This document shows positions 44,197-54,471 of a DNA stretch of 64,000 nt, piece by piece. The stretch is taken from assembly GCF_014385065.1 (NCBI RefSeq), contig NZ_JACRTA010000003.1, forward strand, positions 186,001-250,000, given 5' to 3'. A program made the position numbers and the translations under genes. Each line of letters begins with the position of its first letter. Position 1 is the first letter of the stretch. The DNA comes from Lentihominibacter hominis. GTDB lineage: Bacteria; Bacillota; Clostridia; Peptostreptococcales; Anaerovoracaceae. The notes under the pieces were generated by a model. That model ran no database searches and was not told the origin of the DNA. It saw nothing but the letters and a program-made list of their open reading frames with translations.

Positions 44197-44820
44197 ATGA
44201 AAATAACTTGTCTGCCCAGCGGAGCGTTGGGAGTAAACACATATCTTGCTATAGATGAAAATACAAAGAAAGGTTTTATCGTAGATCCGGGAGGATATAA
44301 CCCTAAGCTTACGAAGATGGTAAAGGAAGAAGGAGCAGATATTCAATATATCATTCTTACTCACGGACATGCAGATCATATATGCGGAGTCAATGAACAT
44401 TTAGATGATTTTCCGGGAGTGAAAGTGGTCGCAAACAAAAACGAAGAAAATATGTTGTCGGATGTTAACTTTAACCAGAGCGCGATGTTTGGTGTTCCTC
44501 AGACTGTAAAAGCCGACATACTGACTGATGATGGGGATGAATTGAAAGTAGGTGATCTTACACTTAAATTTATATATACTCCGGGACATACGCCCGGCGG
44601 AATGTGTGTATATATAGCATCAGAAAATGTTCTGTTCAGCGGAGATACTTTATTCTGTGAGTCTATAGGACGTACAGATTTTCCGGGAGGATCGTTTCAG
44701 GAACTGAAGGATGCCGTGCACAATAAGCTTTTCACGCTTCCGGATGAGACAGCAGTTCTTCCGGGACATATGGGAGCTACCACCATAGGACACGAGAAAG
44801 GGAATAATCCTTTTGTATAG
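44197..44820 (+). CDS. Metallo-beta-lactamase fold hydrolase (glyoxalase II-like)
   Basis: A 207-residue MBL-fold enzyme with the THGHADH dinuclear metal motif near residue 54, the TPGHTPGG histidine and the FSGDTLFCESIGRTD aspartate. Family members hydrolyse thioesters such as S-lactoylglutathione, but many have unknown substrates. AAAGGAG precedes ATG 44197. It overlaps hemZ by 8 bases. The rel-dtd-MBL-hemZ order is common in Clostridia and suggests a housekeeping role. Confidence 0.9.
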   Translation: MKITCLPSGALGVNTYLAIDENTKKGFIVDPGGYNPKLTKMVKEEGADIQYIILTHGHADHICGVNEHLDDFPGVKVVANKNEENMLSDVNFNQSAMFGVPQTVKADILTDDGDELKVGDLTLKFIYTPGHTPGGMCVYIASENVLFSGDTLFCESIGRTDFPGGSFQELKDAVHNKLFTLPDETAVLPGHMGATTIGHEKGNNPFV

Positions 44821-46168
44821 ATGTGTGCTGAGAGGTGTTCAAAACACCCATCAATATGAAGAACTTATAAAAATATTTTTGACTGCAGGAGAGTATGAGA
44901 TACTAAGCGAGTCAACAGAGAATTTCGGCGCTTGTAAAGTCTTTGAGTTTAAAGGAGATAAGAATCTTCTGAAGCGTGAAATATACGAAAGCCTCCGAGA
45001 GTATACAGGTAAAAGCCCCAAATGGGGGATTCTCACAGGCATCAGGCCTGTAAAGCTTACAGGAGAGATTATGGATAGATGTGGCAGTGCTGAAGAAACG
45101 GAAGAGATATTGGCTAAAAAGTATTTAGCTCACGCTGACAAACGCTCTCTTATTATGGAAATACTGGACTATCAGCGTCAGACGGCAGGCAGACCAAAAA
45201 GAGACAGCATGAGTCTCTATGTGGGCATACCGTTTTGCCCCACAAGATGTCTGTATTGTTCCTTTACATCTAATCAGGTTGAGAAAACCGAAATTGACAG
45301 GTATCTTGAAGCACTCTTAAGGGAAATAGATTACTGCGGAGAAAGAATGCGACAGCACGGTAACAGACCGGAGTCTGTTTACATAGGCGGAGGTACTCCC
45401 ACATCTTTAGATGAGTTTCAGCTTCAGAGATTGCTTGATAAGTTAAATGACGAGTTTGATACGCAGGTTCTCCGCGAATTTACTGTGGAAGCCGGACGAC
45501 CGGATACCATCACGAAAGAAAAGCTGGAGATAATAAGAGATTCAGGAGTGGGACGTATAAGTATCAATCCCCAGACTATGAAAGAGGAGACTTTGAGGAT
45601 AATCGGAAGAAACCATACGGTAGATGAGACTGTGAAAGCTTTTGAGATGGCTCATAAAGCAGGAATAGACTGTATCAACACCGATCTTATAGCAGGTCTT
45701 CCGGGAGAAAGCTTTGATGACTTTAAAAACAGCGTTCAAAGAATAGAGGAACTTGGTGTCGAAAATATAACTCTGCATACTCTTGCTGTCAAGAGAGCTT
45801 CGGCACTCAAGGCGATAGACGAGGAATTTAACTATAAAAACGAAGATCTGTGTGAGAGAATGCTGTCATATGCAGGAGAATACCTAAGGAGCAGAGGGTA
45901 CAGACCTTATTATCTTTACAGACAAAAGCATACGTCGGGGAATACCGAGAATCTGGGATTTTGCAGAAACCATAAAATTTCGGTTTACAATATAAGAATT
46001 ATGGAAGAGGCACAGTCTATTCTGGCTCTGGGAGCAGGCGGTGTAAGCAAGGTATATTTTCCTGATGAAAACAGGCTTGAAAGAGTAGCAAACGTGTCCA
46101 ATTACCAGATTTACATAGACAGAATAGATGAAATGATTGAGAGGAAAGAAAAGGAATTTTGGAGGTGA
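44813..46168 (+). CDS. hemZ: Coproporphyrinogen dehydrogenase-like radical SAM protein HemZ
   Basis: A 451-residue radical SAM enzyme of the HemN/HemW superfamily, HemZ branch. The 4Fe-4S ligands are C142, C146 and C149 in FCPTRCLYC. YIGGGTPTSL near residue 189 and GLPGES near 300 are typical. HemZ is named for oxygen-independent coproporphyrinogen oxidation, but its activity is poorly proven, and no other haem genes are in the window. The start is read as TTG 44813 inside the MBL gene; a GTG at 44825 is an alternative. Confidence 0.88.
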   Translation: MYRCVLRGVQNTHQYEELIKIFLTAGEYEILSESTENFGACKVFEFKGDKNLLKREIYESLREYTGKSPKWGILTGIRPVKLTGEIMDRCGSAEETEEILAKKYLAHADKRSLIMEILDYQRQTAGRPKRDSMSLYVGIPFCPTRCLYCSFTSNQVEKTEIDRYLEALLREIDYCGERMRQHGNRPESVYIGGGTPTSLDEFQLQRLLDKLNDEFDTQVLREFTVEAGRPDTITKEKLEIIRDSGVGRISINPQTMKEETLRIIGRNHTVDETVKAFEMAHKAGIDCINTDLIAGLPGESFDDFKNSVQRIEELGVENITLHTLAVKRASALKAIDEEFNYKNEDLCERMLSYAGEYLRSRGYRPYYLYRQKHTSGNTENLGFCRNHKISVYNIRIMEEAQSILALGAGGVSKVYFPDENRLERVANVSNYQIYIDRIDEMIERKEKEFWR

Positions 46169-46172
46169 ACTT

Positions 46173-47426
46173 ATGTTGACAAAAGCTCCTAAGGGAACTA
46201 AAGATATGTTGCCTGAACAGGCGTATAAATGGCATTATATAGAGAAAGCATTCGCAGATATTTGTGAAAAATACGGGTTTGAAGAAATCAGAACGCCTAT
46301 GTTTGAGCATACCGAGCTTTTTCAAAGAAGTGTGGGAGATACTACTGATATCGTACAGAAAGAAATGTACAGTTTCCAGGATTATGGCAAGAGAGCCATA
46401 ACTCTTAAGCCTGAGGGGACATCTCCAGTGGTAAGGGCATATGTGGAACATAAGCTTTATGCAGGCGTTCAGCCAAGCAAGTTTTATTACAATATTCCTT
46501 GTTTCAGATATGAGAAGCCTCAGTCGGGAAGGTTAAGAGAATTTCATCAGTTTGGAATAGAGACCTTTGGGACTTTCGACATGATGGCAGATGCAGAGAT
46601 AATAAGTCTGGCTTATGAATTCCTCAACGAAATGGGAATAACAGATATAGAGCTGAGAATAAACAGCGTGGGATGCCCTAACTGCAGAAAGGTGCACAGA
46701 GAAGCGCTGAAAGATTTTCTTAAGCCAAAGTACGATCAGCTTTGCGATACATGTAAGGATAGATATGAGAGGAATCCTATGAGAATACTTGACTGTAAGT
46801 CGCCTGACTGTCAGGTACTTGTACAGGGAGCCCCTATGATGCTTGATTATCTGTGTGATGACTGCAGCGACGCATTTACACAGCTTAAGAATAATCTTGA
46901 TGCCATGGGCATAGATTATGTGGTTGATCCTGGAATCGTAAGAGGTTTGGATTACTATACTAAAACGGCCTTTGAATTTGTTACTACAAAGATAGGAGCT
47001 CAGGGAACTGTGTGCGGCGGAGGAAGATATGATCATCTTGTTGAAGAAATCGGAGGGCCGTCTACTCCGGGAGTAGGCTTCGGTTTGGGTAAAGAAAGAC
47101 TTCTGCTGACTATGGAGGCATGTAAGGCGCAGATACCAGAGCCGGAAGGCGCAGATGTATTCATCGCTTTTATGGGTGATGAAGCAAAAGCCCTCGGTCT
47201 TAAACTCATGGGACAGCTGAGACAGAAGGGTCTCAAAGTCCAGATGGATATAATGGGAAGAAACATCAAGAATCAGTTTAAATATGCCAACAGGATAAAT
47301 GCGCGAAAGACCGTTGTCATTGGTCAGGATGAGATAGAAAATAACAGTTTTGCCATAAAAGACATGAGTACTTCACAGCAGGTGACGGTTTCCGTGGAAA
47401 ACATCATAGATGAATTGTTGAAATAA
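46173..47426 (+). CDS. hisS: Histidine--tRNA ligase
   Basis: A 417-residue class II synthetase. It opens with [14 protein letters not shown]; motif 2 is at [20 protein letters not shown] near residue 110. The histidine-specific motif [11 protein letters not shown] lies near 258 and motif 3 GFGLGKERL near 300. GGAGGTG precedes ATG 46173; the longer in-frame reading overlaps hemZ and is rejected. It is followed by aspS after 22 bases, a standard pair. Confidence 0.97.
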   Translation: MLTKAPKGTKDMLPEQAYKWHYIEKAFADICEKYGFEEIRTPMFEHTELFQRSVGDTTDIVQKEMYSFQDYGKRAITLKPEGTSPVVRAYVEHKLYAGVQPSKFYYNIPCFRYEKPQSGRLREFHQFGIETFGTFDMMADAEIISLAYEFLNEMGITDIELRINSVGCPNCRKVHREALKDFLKPKYDQLCDTCKDRYERNPMRILDCKSPDCQVLVQGAPMMLDYLCDDCSDAFTQLKNNLDAMGIDYVVDPGIVRGLDYYTKTAFEFVTTKIGAQGTVCGGGRYDHLVEEIGGPSTPGVGFGLGKERLLLTMEACKAQIPEPEGADVFIAFMGDEAKALGLKLMGQLRQKGLKVQMDIMGRNIKNQFKYANRINARKTVVIGQDEIENNSFAIKDMSTSQQVTVSVENIIDELLK

Positions 47427-47448
47427 TTTAGGAGCAGGAGATAAGACA

Positions 47449-49221
47449 ATGAGTATATATAAAAGAAGTCATATGTGCGGAGACTTGAGAGAAGCCAACG
47501 TAGGGCAAGAAGTAGTCCTCAATGGCTGGATACAAAAGAGACGAAATCTTGGAGGCCTTATTTTCTGTGATCTTCGTGACAAAACAGGTATTACGCAGAT
47601 TGTATTCAATGATGAAATCCCGCAGGAGATTTTTGAGAAAGCGGACACTTTAAGAAGTGAATACGTAGTGGGAATTAAAGGAAAGGTAATGGAAAGGGAA
47701 TCAAAAAACCCTGACCTTCCCACAGGAGATATAGAAGTATTTGCCAGCGACCTTGTAATATATTCAGCTGCCGATACTCCTCCTATCTATATAAAAGATG
47801 ATGATAATGTAGATGATAACTTAAGGCTTAAATACAGATATCTTGACTTAAGAAAGAAGAAGATGCAGGATAATCTTACATTCAGACATAACCTTGCAAA
47901 GTTGACGAGAGATTATTTTGCGGAAAACGGCTTTACTGAAGTGGAGACTCCTGTATTGATAAAATCAACTCCTGAAGGGGCAAGGGATTATCTTGTTCCC
48001 AGCAGAGTAAATCAAGGGCGTTTTTATGCGCTTCCTCAGTCACCGCAGATGTTCAAGCAGCTTTTGATGGTGGGCGGAACCGACAGATACATGCAGATAG
48101 TGAAATGTTTCAGAGATGAGGATCTTCGTGCTGACAGACAGCCTGAATTTACACAGATCGACCTTGAGATGTCTTTTGTTGATGTAGATGATGTAATAGA
48201 AATACAGGAAGGTTATTTAAAAAGAGTTTTCAAGGAAATGAAGGGCATAGACATTGAGACTCCGTTTCCGAGAATAACATATGATGAAGCCATGACGAGA
48301 TACGGAAGCGATAAGCCGGACACAAGAATCGGGTTTGAGCTTCAGGATATAACAGCTCTTGTAAAAGACTGTGATTTTAAAGTCTTCACAGATGCTATAG
48401 CAGCAGGCGGCAGCGTCAGAGGCATATGTATAACAGGCGCAGCGGGCGAATATACGAGAAAAAAAATAGATAAGCTTACCGAGATGGTAAAAAGCTACAG
48501 TGCAAAGGGAATGGTATGGATGAAGGTTGCGGCAGACGGCGTATCCTCATCTGTCAACAAGTTTTTTTCACCGGAGCAGCTTAAGGAAATCGCAGACAGC
48601 ATGGGAGCAGCAGACGGCGACCTTATTCTCATAGTTTCGGATAAAAATAAAGTGGTATTTGACAGTTTGGGATTTTTAAGAAGACATATTGCAGGAGAAC
48701 TTGGTCTTCTTGATGATGAGCAGTACAATCTGCTGTGGGTTGTGGATTTTCCTCTTCTCGAGTATGATGAGGAAGAAGATTCGTATCATGCAATGCATCA
48801 TCCGTTCACATCACCTAAGGAAGAGGATGCAGAGCTTCTCAAGACTGATCCTACAAAGGTAAAGGCCAACGCCTACGATATCGTTCTCAACGGTGTTGAA
48901 CTTGGCGGAGGCAGTATAAGAATACATCAGCAGGACATGCAGGAGGATATGTTCAGAGCTCTTAATATGACTCAGGAAGAAATAGATGAAAAATTCGGTT
49001 TTCTTGTTGAAGCTTTTAAATACGGTACGCCTCCTCACGGCGGCTTGGCTTACGGCCTTGACAGACTGGTAATGCTCCTTACAGGAGAAAAATCCATAAG
49101 AGAAGTAATAGCATTTCCTAAAAATCAGAACGCTCAGTGTATGGTGAGTGAAGCGCCGGGAGTCGTTGAGGATAAACAGCTGAATGAATTAGGTATAAAA
49201 ATCATTACAGAAGTGGAGTAA
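47449..49221 (+). CDS. aspS: Aspartate--tRNA ligase
   Basis: A 590-residue bacterial-type AspRS. An OB-fold anticodon domain (about 1-105) precedes the class II core with motif 2 [16 protein letters not shown] near residue 222. A GAD insertion domain (about 290-420) follows, then motif 3 [13 protein letters not shown] near 530. The ribosome site GGAG is at 47437-47440. No T-box leader lies in the 22-base gap after hisS. sstT follows after 5 bases. Confidence 0.97.
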   Translation: MSIYKRSHMCGDLREANVGQEVVLNGWIQKRRNLGGLIFCDLRDKTGITQIVFNDEIPQEIFEKADTLRSEYVVGIKGKVMERESKNPDLPTGDIEVFASDLVIYSAADTPPIYIKDDDNVDDNLRLKYRYLDLRKKKMQDNLTFRHNLAKLTRDYFAENGFTEVETPVLIKSTPEGARDYLVPSRVNQGRFYALPQSPQMFKQLLMVGGTDRYMQIVKCFRDEDLRADRQPEFTQIDLEMSFVDVDDVIEIQEGYLKRVFKEMKGIDIETPFPRITYDEAMTRYGSDKPDTRIGFELQDITALVKDCDFKVFTDAIAAGGSVRGICITGAAGEYTRKKIDKLTEMVKSYSAKGMVWMKVAADGVSSSVNKFFSPEQLKEIADSMGAADGDLILIVSDKNKVVFDSLGFLRRHIAGELGLLDDEQYNLLWVVDFPLLEYDEEEDSYHAMHHPFTSPKEEDAELLKTDPTKVKANAYDIVLNGVELGGGSIRIHQQDMQEDMFRALNMTQEEIDEKFGFLVEAFKYGTPPHGGLAYGLDRLVMLLTGEKSIREVIAFPKNQNAQCMVSEAPGVVEDKQLNELGIKIITEVE

Positions 49222-49226
49222 CATAA

Positions 49227-50447
49227 ATGAACTTATTGCAGAAGTGGACGGATACAAGTCTTATCTTAAGGATCATAGCAGGTCTGATTTTGGGCGTAGC
49301 TTTGGGTATCACTGTTCCCAGCGCTGTCGGGATCAGTATGCTGGGGGATCTCTTTGTAGGAGCTCTTAAAGCTATTGCTCCGCTGCTTGTGTTTTTCCTT
49401 GTAATGCACTCCCTCGCAAATAAACAGGATACTGCACAAAGTAATATGAAGACGGTAATTATACTGTATCTTGTAAGTACTTTTTTGGCTGCTCTTACTG
49501 CGGTAGCAGCAGGATTTCTTTTTCCTTCTGATATAGTTCTTGTTCAGGGGGCAGAGGATGCTGCGGTTCCCGGAGGAATAGCAGAGGTTCTCAAATCTCT
49601 GCTGATGAATGTGGTGGACAATCCTGTCAGCTCTCTGATCAACGCAAATTACATAGGTGTGCTGGCATGGGCGCTTATACTGGGGTTTGCTTTCAGAAAG
49701 GCCGGGGATAATACAGTGAAGGTTTTGGGAGATGTATCCGATGCTTGTTCTTCTGCTATAAGATGGATAATAAACTTTGCTCCTCTTGGTATTTTGGGAC
49801 TGGTGTTTGCTACTGTTTCTGAAACAGGAATAAAATCGCTTATGGATTATGGACACCTGATTCTTGTATTGGTAGGATGTATGCTGTTTGTGGCATTTAT
49901 CGTGAATCCTGCCATCGTATTTGTAAACATAAGACAGAATCCTTATCCGCTTGTTTTTAAGTGTATAAAAGATAGTGGTATAATGGCGTTTTTTACGAGA
50001 AGCTCAGCTGCCAATATCCCGGTCAATATGTCTCTTTGTGAGTCTCTTGGCCTGGATGAAAAACAATATTCAGTTTCAATACCTCTGGGAGCCACTATAA
50101 ATATGGCCGGTGGTGCAGTTACTATAACTACTTTGACTTTGGCAGCAGCAAATACCTTGGAAATTCAAGTGGATTTCCCCACAGCGTTGCTGCTGAGCAT
50201 AATCGCATCCATATCGGCATGCGGGGCGTCAGGCGTCGCAGGAGGATCGCTTTTGCTTATACCTCTGGCTTGCAGTCTTTTCGGCATATCCAGCGATATA
50301 GCTATGCAGGTTGTAGGCGTGGGATTCATAATAGGCGTTATTCAGGATTCTTGTGAGACGGCGGTTAATTCATCGTCAGATGCTCTGTTTACAGCTACTG
50401 CTGAATTCAGAAAATGGAAAAAAGAAGGACGGAAGATTAAGTGGTAA
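49227..50447 (+). CDS. sstT: Serine/threonine:sodium symporter, SstT family
   Basis: A 406-residue dicarboxylate/amino acid:cation symporter close to SstT. The family stretch [14 protein letters not shown] near residue 254, the [16 protein letters not shown] motif near 289 and the C-terminal [16 protein letters not shown] near 372 mark the sodium and substrate sites. It lies 5 bases after aspS, and its stop overlaps nadD by 7 bases, so an amino acid importer is embedded in a tRNA-synthetase operon. Confidence 0.93.
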   Translation: MNLLQKWTDTSLILRIIAGLILGVALGITVPSAVGISMLGDLFVGALKAIAPLLVFFLVMHSLANKQDTAQSNMKTVIILYLVSTFLAALTAVAAGFLFPSDIVLVQGAEDAAVPGGIAEVLKSLLMNVVDNPVSSLINANYIGVLAWALILGFAFRKAGDNTVKVLGDVSDACSSAIRWIINFAPLGILGLVFATVSETGIKSLMDYGHLILVLVGCMLFVAFIVNPAIVFVNIRQNPYPLVFKCIKDSGIMAFFTRSSAANIPVNMSLCESLGLDEKQYSVSIPLGATINMAGGAVTITTLTLAAANTLEIQVDFPTALLLSIIASISACGASGVAGGSLLLIPLACSLFGISSDIAMQVVGVGFIIGVIQDSCETAVNSSSDALFTATAEFRKWKKEGRKIKW

Positions 50448-51064
50448 GATCCGGCGTGAAAAGAATAGGTATAATGGGAGGGACTTTTGATCCGATACAT
50501 TTAGGGCATATAAATCTGGCTATGGACGCTAAGAAGCAGGTGGGGTTGGATAAGGTAATACTTGTTCCGGCAAAGCTTCAGCCCTTTAAGCTTGACAGAA
50601 AAACAGCTTCGGCAGAAGATCGTTTGAATATGATAGAGTGTGCCATAGAAGATGTGGAAGGTCTTGATGTATCATCTTTAGAGCTTGATTCGGAAAGCAT
50701 ATCGTATACGTATCTGACCATCAGAGCCATGAGAGATATTTACGGAGAAAAGGCCGGACTGTATTTTATAACAGGAACAGATTCGTTTTTGAAGATTGAA
50801 AGCTGGAAAAATTCAGAAGAGCTTCTCAGAGGCTGCTCATATATTATAGGCACAAGACCGGGATATAAACAGAAGGAACTGGAATCCTGTATAGAGAGAA
50901 TACGCCGTGACTATAATACAGAAGTGAGAAACATTAAAAATACTCAGCTTGATATCTCATCTACCGAAATACGTAAAAGACTTAAAAACGGTAAACAATG
51001 CAGAGAACTGATTCCATATGAGGTAGAGAAGTATATTAAAGCAAATGGATTGTATAAAGAATGA
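50441..51064 (+). CDS. nadD: Nicotinate-nucleotide adenylyltransferase
   Basis: A 207-residue nucleotidyltransferase that makes deamido-NAD. The motif [15 protein letters not shown] (about residues 10-24) and the [10 protein letters not shown] motif near 172 are diagnostic. The start is GTG 50441 inside sstT with GGACGGAAG upstream; a GTG at 50456 is an alternative with no ribosome site. It overlaps yqeK by 20 bases; nadD-yqeK-rsfS is a conserved trio. Confidence 0.95.
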   Translation: MVRSGVKRIGIMGGTFDPIHLGHINLAMDAKKQVGLDKVILVPAKLQPFKLDRKTASAEDRLNMIECAIEDVEGLDVSSLELDSESISYTYLTIRAMRDIYGEKAGLYFITGTDSFLKIESWKNSEELLRGCSYIIGTRPGYKQKELESCIERIRRDYNTEVRNIKNTQLDISSTEIRKRLKNGKQCRELIPYEVEKYIKANGLYKE

Positions 51065-51614
51065 AATAATAAAATATATAGAACTAAATTTAACACAAAA
51101 ACGGCTCAGGCATACTTATTCTGTGGCATCAGAAGCTGTAAAACTGGCTGAAAGATACGGATGCGACACGAAAAAGGCAGAGCTTGCTGCGTTTTGTCAT
51201 GATATGTTTCGAAGTAAGCCGGCCGGGGATCTGGATATGTATGTGAAAGAATTGGGCTTGCCGCAGAAACTGCTGGAAAATGTCAATCTGTCGCACGGTA
51301 AAGTGGCTGCGGAGATGATGAAACGAAGGTATCATATTGATGATAAAGATATGATAAACGCAGTGGCTTTTCATACTACAGGACGAAAAGGCATGTCTGT
51401 ATTGGAAAAAATAATTTTTTTAGCAGATGCCATAGAGCCGGGAAGAAATTATCCGGGTGTTGAAGAAATGAGAAAAACTGCGTATACCGATCTGGATAAA
51501 GCTTGCATTATGTCTCTTGAAAGAACTGTGCAGTATGTGAGAGACAGAGGAGAATACCTTGATCCTGATACGGAAGATGCGTTAAATGATTTAAAGGAGA
51601 AACAGAATTTATGA
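51045..51614 (+). CDS. yqeK: YqeK family HD-domain Ap4A hydrolase
   Basis: A 189-residue HD-domain protein. Metal-binding residues appear as RHTYSVA near residue 22, FCHDM near 50 and H-T-T in AFHTTGRKGMS near 109. YqeK proteins hydrolyse diadenosine tetraphosphate symmetrically to ADP. ATG 51045 lies in nadD and the stop overlaps rsfS (ATGA at 51611), so translation is coupled on both sides. Confidence 0.93.
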   Translation: MDCIKNEIIKYIELNLTQKRLRHTYSVASEAVKLAERYGCDTKKAELAAFCHDMFRSKPAGDLDMYVKELGLPQKLLENVNLSHGKVAAEMMKRRYHIDDKDMINAVAFHTTGRKGMSVLEKIIFLADAIEPGRNYPGVEEMRKTAYTDLDKACIMSLERTVQYVRDRGEYLDPDTEDALNDLKEKQNL

Positions 51615-51955
51615 TTGAATCTAAAGAATTAGCATTGAAGATTGCAAGGCTTCTGAAAGAAAAAAAAGCTATAGATGTGACAGTGATAGATATTTCACCT
51701 AAAGCATCGTTTGCTGATTATTTTGTTATGTCCTCGGCCGGAAGCGAAAGGCAGATGAGTGCTCTTGTTGATTATATTGAGGATATGCTGGAGCCACAGG
51801 GTGTATTCCCTAAGAGCGTTGAAGGAAAGCGCAGCTCGGGCTGGATACTTATGGACTACGGTGATGTAGTCATCAATGTCATGACTGTTGCCACGAGAGA
51901 AAAATATAACATTGAACGAATATGGGGAGATTGTGATAATCTTGAAATAGACTAA
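51611..51955 (+). CDS. rsfS: Ribosomal silencing factor RsfS
   Basis: A 114-residue RsfS/YbeB protein, which binds ribosomal protein uL14 and blocks subunit joining when nutrients are scarce. The motifs are KKAIDVTVIDISPKASFADYF (about 18-38), the SVEGKRSSGWILMDYGDVVINVM region (about 73-95) and a C-terminal tryptophan. It lies in an operon with rel, which fits growth arrest control. It is followed by leuS after 13 bases. Confidence 0.95.
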   Translation: MIESKELALKIARLLKEKKAIDVTVIDISPKASFADYFVMSSAGSERQMSALVDYIEDMLEPQGVFPKSVEGKRSSGWILMDYGDVVINVMTVATREKYNIERIWGDCDNLEID

Positions 51956-51968
51956 TTGGAGGTAGAAA

Positions 51969-54437
51969 ATGATAGATAAATATAATTTCAGCGAGATCGA
52001 AAAAAAATGGCAGACAAAATGGGAAAAGGAAAATACTTTCAAGGTCGTTGAAGACAAGGACAGGGAAAAGTATTACGTTTTGGAAATGTTCCCTTATCCG
52101 TCAGGAAAACTGCATATGGGACACGTTAGAAATTATTCCATCGGCGATGTTTTAGCGAGATTTAAGAAAATGAAAGGCTATAATGTTCTGCATCCTATGG
52201 GCTGGGATTCTTTCGGCCTTCCTGCCGAGAATGCTGCTATAAAGAATAACGTAGAGCCAAGTGTATGGACGTGGAACAATATAGATGAAATGAGAAAGCA
52301 GCTGAAAGAACTTGGCCTTTCTTATGACTGGGGACGTGAGGTGGCTACGTGTCATCCTGATTATTACAAGTGGATGCAGTGGATATTCATTCAGTTTTAT
52401 AAAAAAGGTCTGGCATATAAAAAAGAAAATCCTGTGAACTGGTGTCCAAGCTGTCAGACTGTTCTTGCCAATGAGCAGGTAGTGGATGGCAAATGTGAAC
52501 GATGTGGCTCAGTTGTAGGAAAGAAAGAACTTTCACAGTGGTATTTCAAAATAACAGATTACGCTGAAAGGCTTCTTGATAATCTTGATGATCTTCCGGG
52601 ATGGCCCAATAAAGTTAAACTTATGCAGAAGAACTGGATCGGAAAGAGCACGGGAGCTGAAGTAACATTCGAAATAGATGGATATGACAAGGGGCTGGAT
52701 ATATTTACTACAAGACCGGATACTCTTTATGGAGTAACATATATGGTTCTTGCGCCTGAACATCCTTTCCTTAAAGATCTCGTTGCAGGTAGTCAGTATG
52801 AAGACGCTGTGATGGCATATATAGATAAAGTACAGCATATGAGCGATATAGAGAGAACCTCAACAACTAAGGAAAAGACGGGAGAATTTACAGGAAGATA
52901 CTGTATCAATCCGCTTACCGGAAAGAAAGTTCCTATTTTTATCTCTGACTATGTACTCATGGATTACGGAACCGGAGCCATTATGGCTGTACCGTCTCAT
53001 GATCAAAGGGACTTTGATTTTGCAAAAGCTTTTGATTTAGAGATAATTCCCGTAGTTGATCCCGAAAATGATGAAATAGATCTCAATGATCTTAAAGAAG
53101 CTTTTGAAGCAGAAGGTAAGCTTATCAATTCCGGGAAGTTTGACGGAATGAACAATAAAGAGGCTATCGTAAAGATTACCGATTATCTGCAAGAACAGGG
53201 AATAGGAAAAAAGACTATAAATTATAAGCTCAGAGACTGGCTTATATCCAGGCAGAGATATTGGGGAACTCCTATTCCTATGATTCACTGTGACAGCTGC
53301 GGATGGGTACCTGAAAAAGAAGAAAATCTTCCTGTAATGCTCCCTACGGATGTTGAGTTTACAGGAAAAGGCGAATCCCCTCTTGCAACAAGCAAGACTT
53401 TCCGTGATACAGTTTGTCCTGTATGTGGAAAGCCTGCAAAGAGGGAGCTTGACACTATGGATACTTTCCTGGATTCATCATGGTATTTTCTCAGATATTG
53501 TGATGCCAGAAATATGCAGGAAGCCTTCAGCAAGGAAAAAACAGATTACTGGATGAGTGTGGATCAATATATAGGCGGTGTAGAACATGCCATACTGCAT
53601 TTAATGTATGCAAGATTTTTCCAGATGGCTCTTTATGATTTGGGATATGTAAGCCAAGAAGAACCATTTAAAAATCTTTTGACTCAAGGAATGGTAATAA
53701 AAGATGGCGCCAAAATGAGCAAATCCATCGGAAATGTTGTGAGTCCGGCAGAAATAATTGAAAAATACGGAGCCGATACGGCGAGACTTTTCATACTCTT
53801 TGCAGCGCCTCCTGAACGTGAGCTCGACTGGTCGGACAAGGGTGTAGAGGGAAGCTTTAGATTCATCAACAGAGTGTACAGAATGGTCTATGAGTTTTCC
53901 GAAAAGTATGCAGATATTCCTGATAATTATGAGATTTTAAGCGAAGCTGACAAGAGTATGGCATATTGGATGAATTATGCCATCAAAAAGGTATCAGATG
54001 ATATCGGCGAAAGGTTTAATTTTAATACAGCCATAAGCACCATAATGGAAATGGTAAATGAAATGTACAGATATAAAGAGGGCACAGTAAACGAGGGTCT
54101 CTTTGCAGCAGCTGTAAAAAATCTTATAATCATGATGGCTCCGTTTGTTCCTCACGTTGCCGAGGAAATGTGGGAACATCTTGGGTACGGCGGTTCTGTA
54201 CATGAGCAGCAGTGGCCTGAATATGATGAAAAAGCCCTTGTCAAAGATACCGTTGAAATCGTAGTACAGATAAACGGTAAGATAAAAGAAAAAATAAATA
54301 TAGCAGGTGATTCATCCAAAGAAGAAATGGAAAAAATTGCTGTAGAAAACGATAATATAAAAGCTTTGACGGAAGGTAAAAATATTGTAAAAATAATAGC
54401 CGTTCCCAATAAGCTGATAAATATCGTTGTGAAATAG
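51969..54437 (+). CDS. leuS: Leucine--tRNA ligase
   Basis: An 822-residue class I synthetase. The HIGH-type motif is [12 protein letters not shown] near residue 46, a zinc-type Cys region CPSCQ...CERCG lies near 160-180, and the editing domain (about 220-420) carries TTRPDTLYG. The KMSKS motif is at KMSKSIGN near 580. AGGTAG precedes the ATG. No T-box leader is present. Two tRNA-Leu genes lie in the same window. Confidence 0.97.
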   Translation: MIDKYNFSEIEKKWQTKWEKENTFKVVEDKDREKYYVLEMFPYPSGKLHMGHVRNYSIGDVLARFKKMKGYNVLHPMGWDSFGLPAENAAIKNNVEPSVWTWNNIDEMRKQLKELGLSYDWGREVATCHPDYYKWMQWIFIQFYKKGLAYKKENPVNWCPSCQTVLANEQVVDGKCERCGSVVGKKELSQWYFKITDYAERLLDNLDDLPGWPNKVKLMQKNWIGKSTGAEVTFEIDGYDKGLDIFTTRPDTLYGVTYMVLAPEHPFLKDLVAGSQYEDAVMAYIDKVQHMSDIERTSTTKEKTGEFTGRYCINPLTGKKVPIFISDYVLMDYGTGAIMAVPSHDQRDFDFAKAFDLEIIPVVDPENDEIDLNDLKEAFEAEGKLINSGKFDGMNNKEAIVKITDYLQEQGIGKKTINYKLRDWLISRQRYWGTPIPMIHCDSCGWVPEKEENLPVMLPTDVEFTGKGESPLATSKTFRDTVCPVCGKPAKRELDTMDTFLDSSWYFLRYCDARNMQEAFSKEKTDYWMSVDQYIGGVEHAILHLMYARFFQMALYDLGYVSQEEPFKNLLTQGMVIKDGAKMSKSIGNVVSPAEIIEKYGADTARLFILFAAPPERELDWSDKGVEGSFRFINRVYRMVYEFSEKYADIPDNYEILSEADKSMAYWMNYAIKKVSDDIGERFNFNTAISTIMEMVNEMYRYKEGTVNEGLFAAAVKNLIIMMAPFVPHVAEEMWEHLGYGGSVHEQQWPEYDEKALVKDTVEIVVQINGKIKEKINIAGDSSKEEMEKIAVENDNIKALTEGKNIVKIIAVPNKLINIVVK

Positions 54438-54471
54438 AGACCCGTTAGTTTCTACAGCGGGAAAGGAAATT

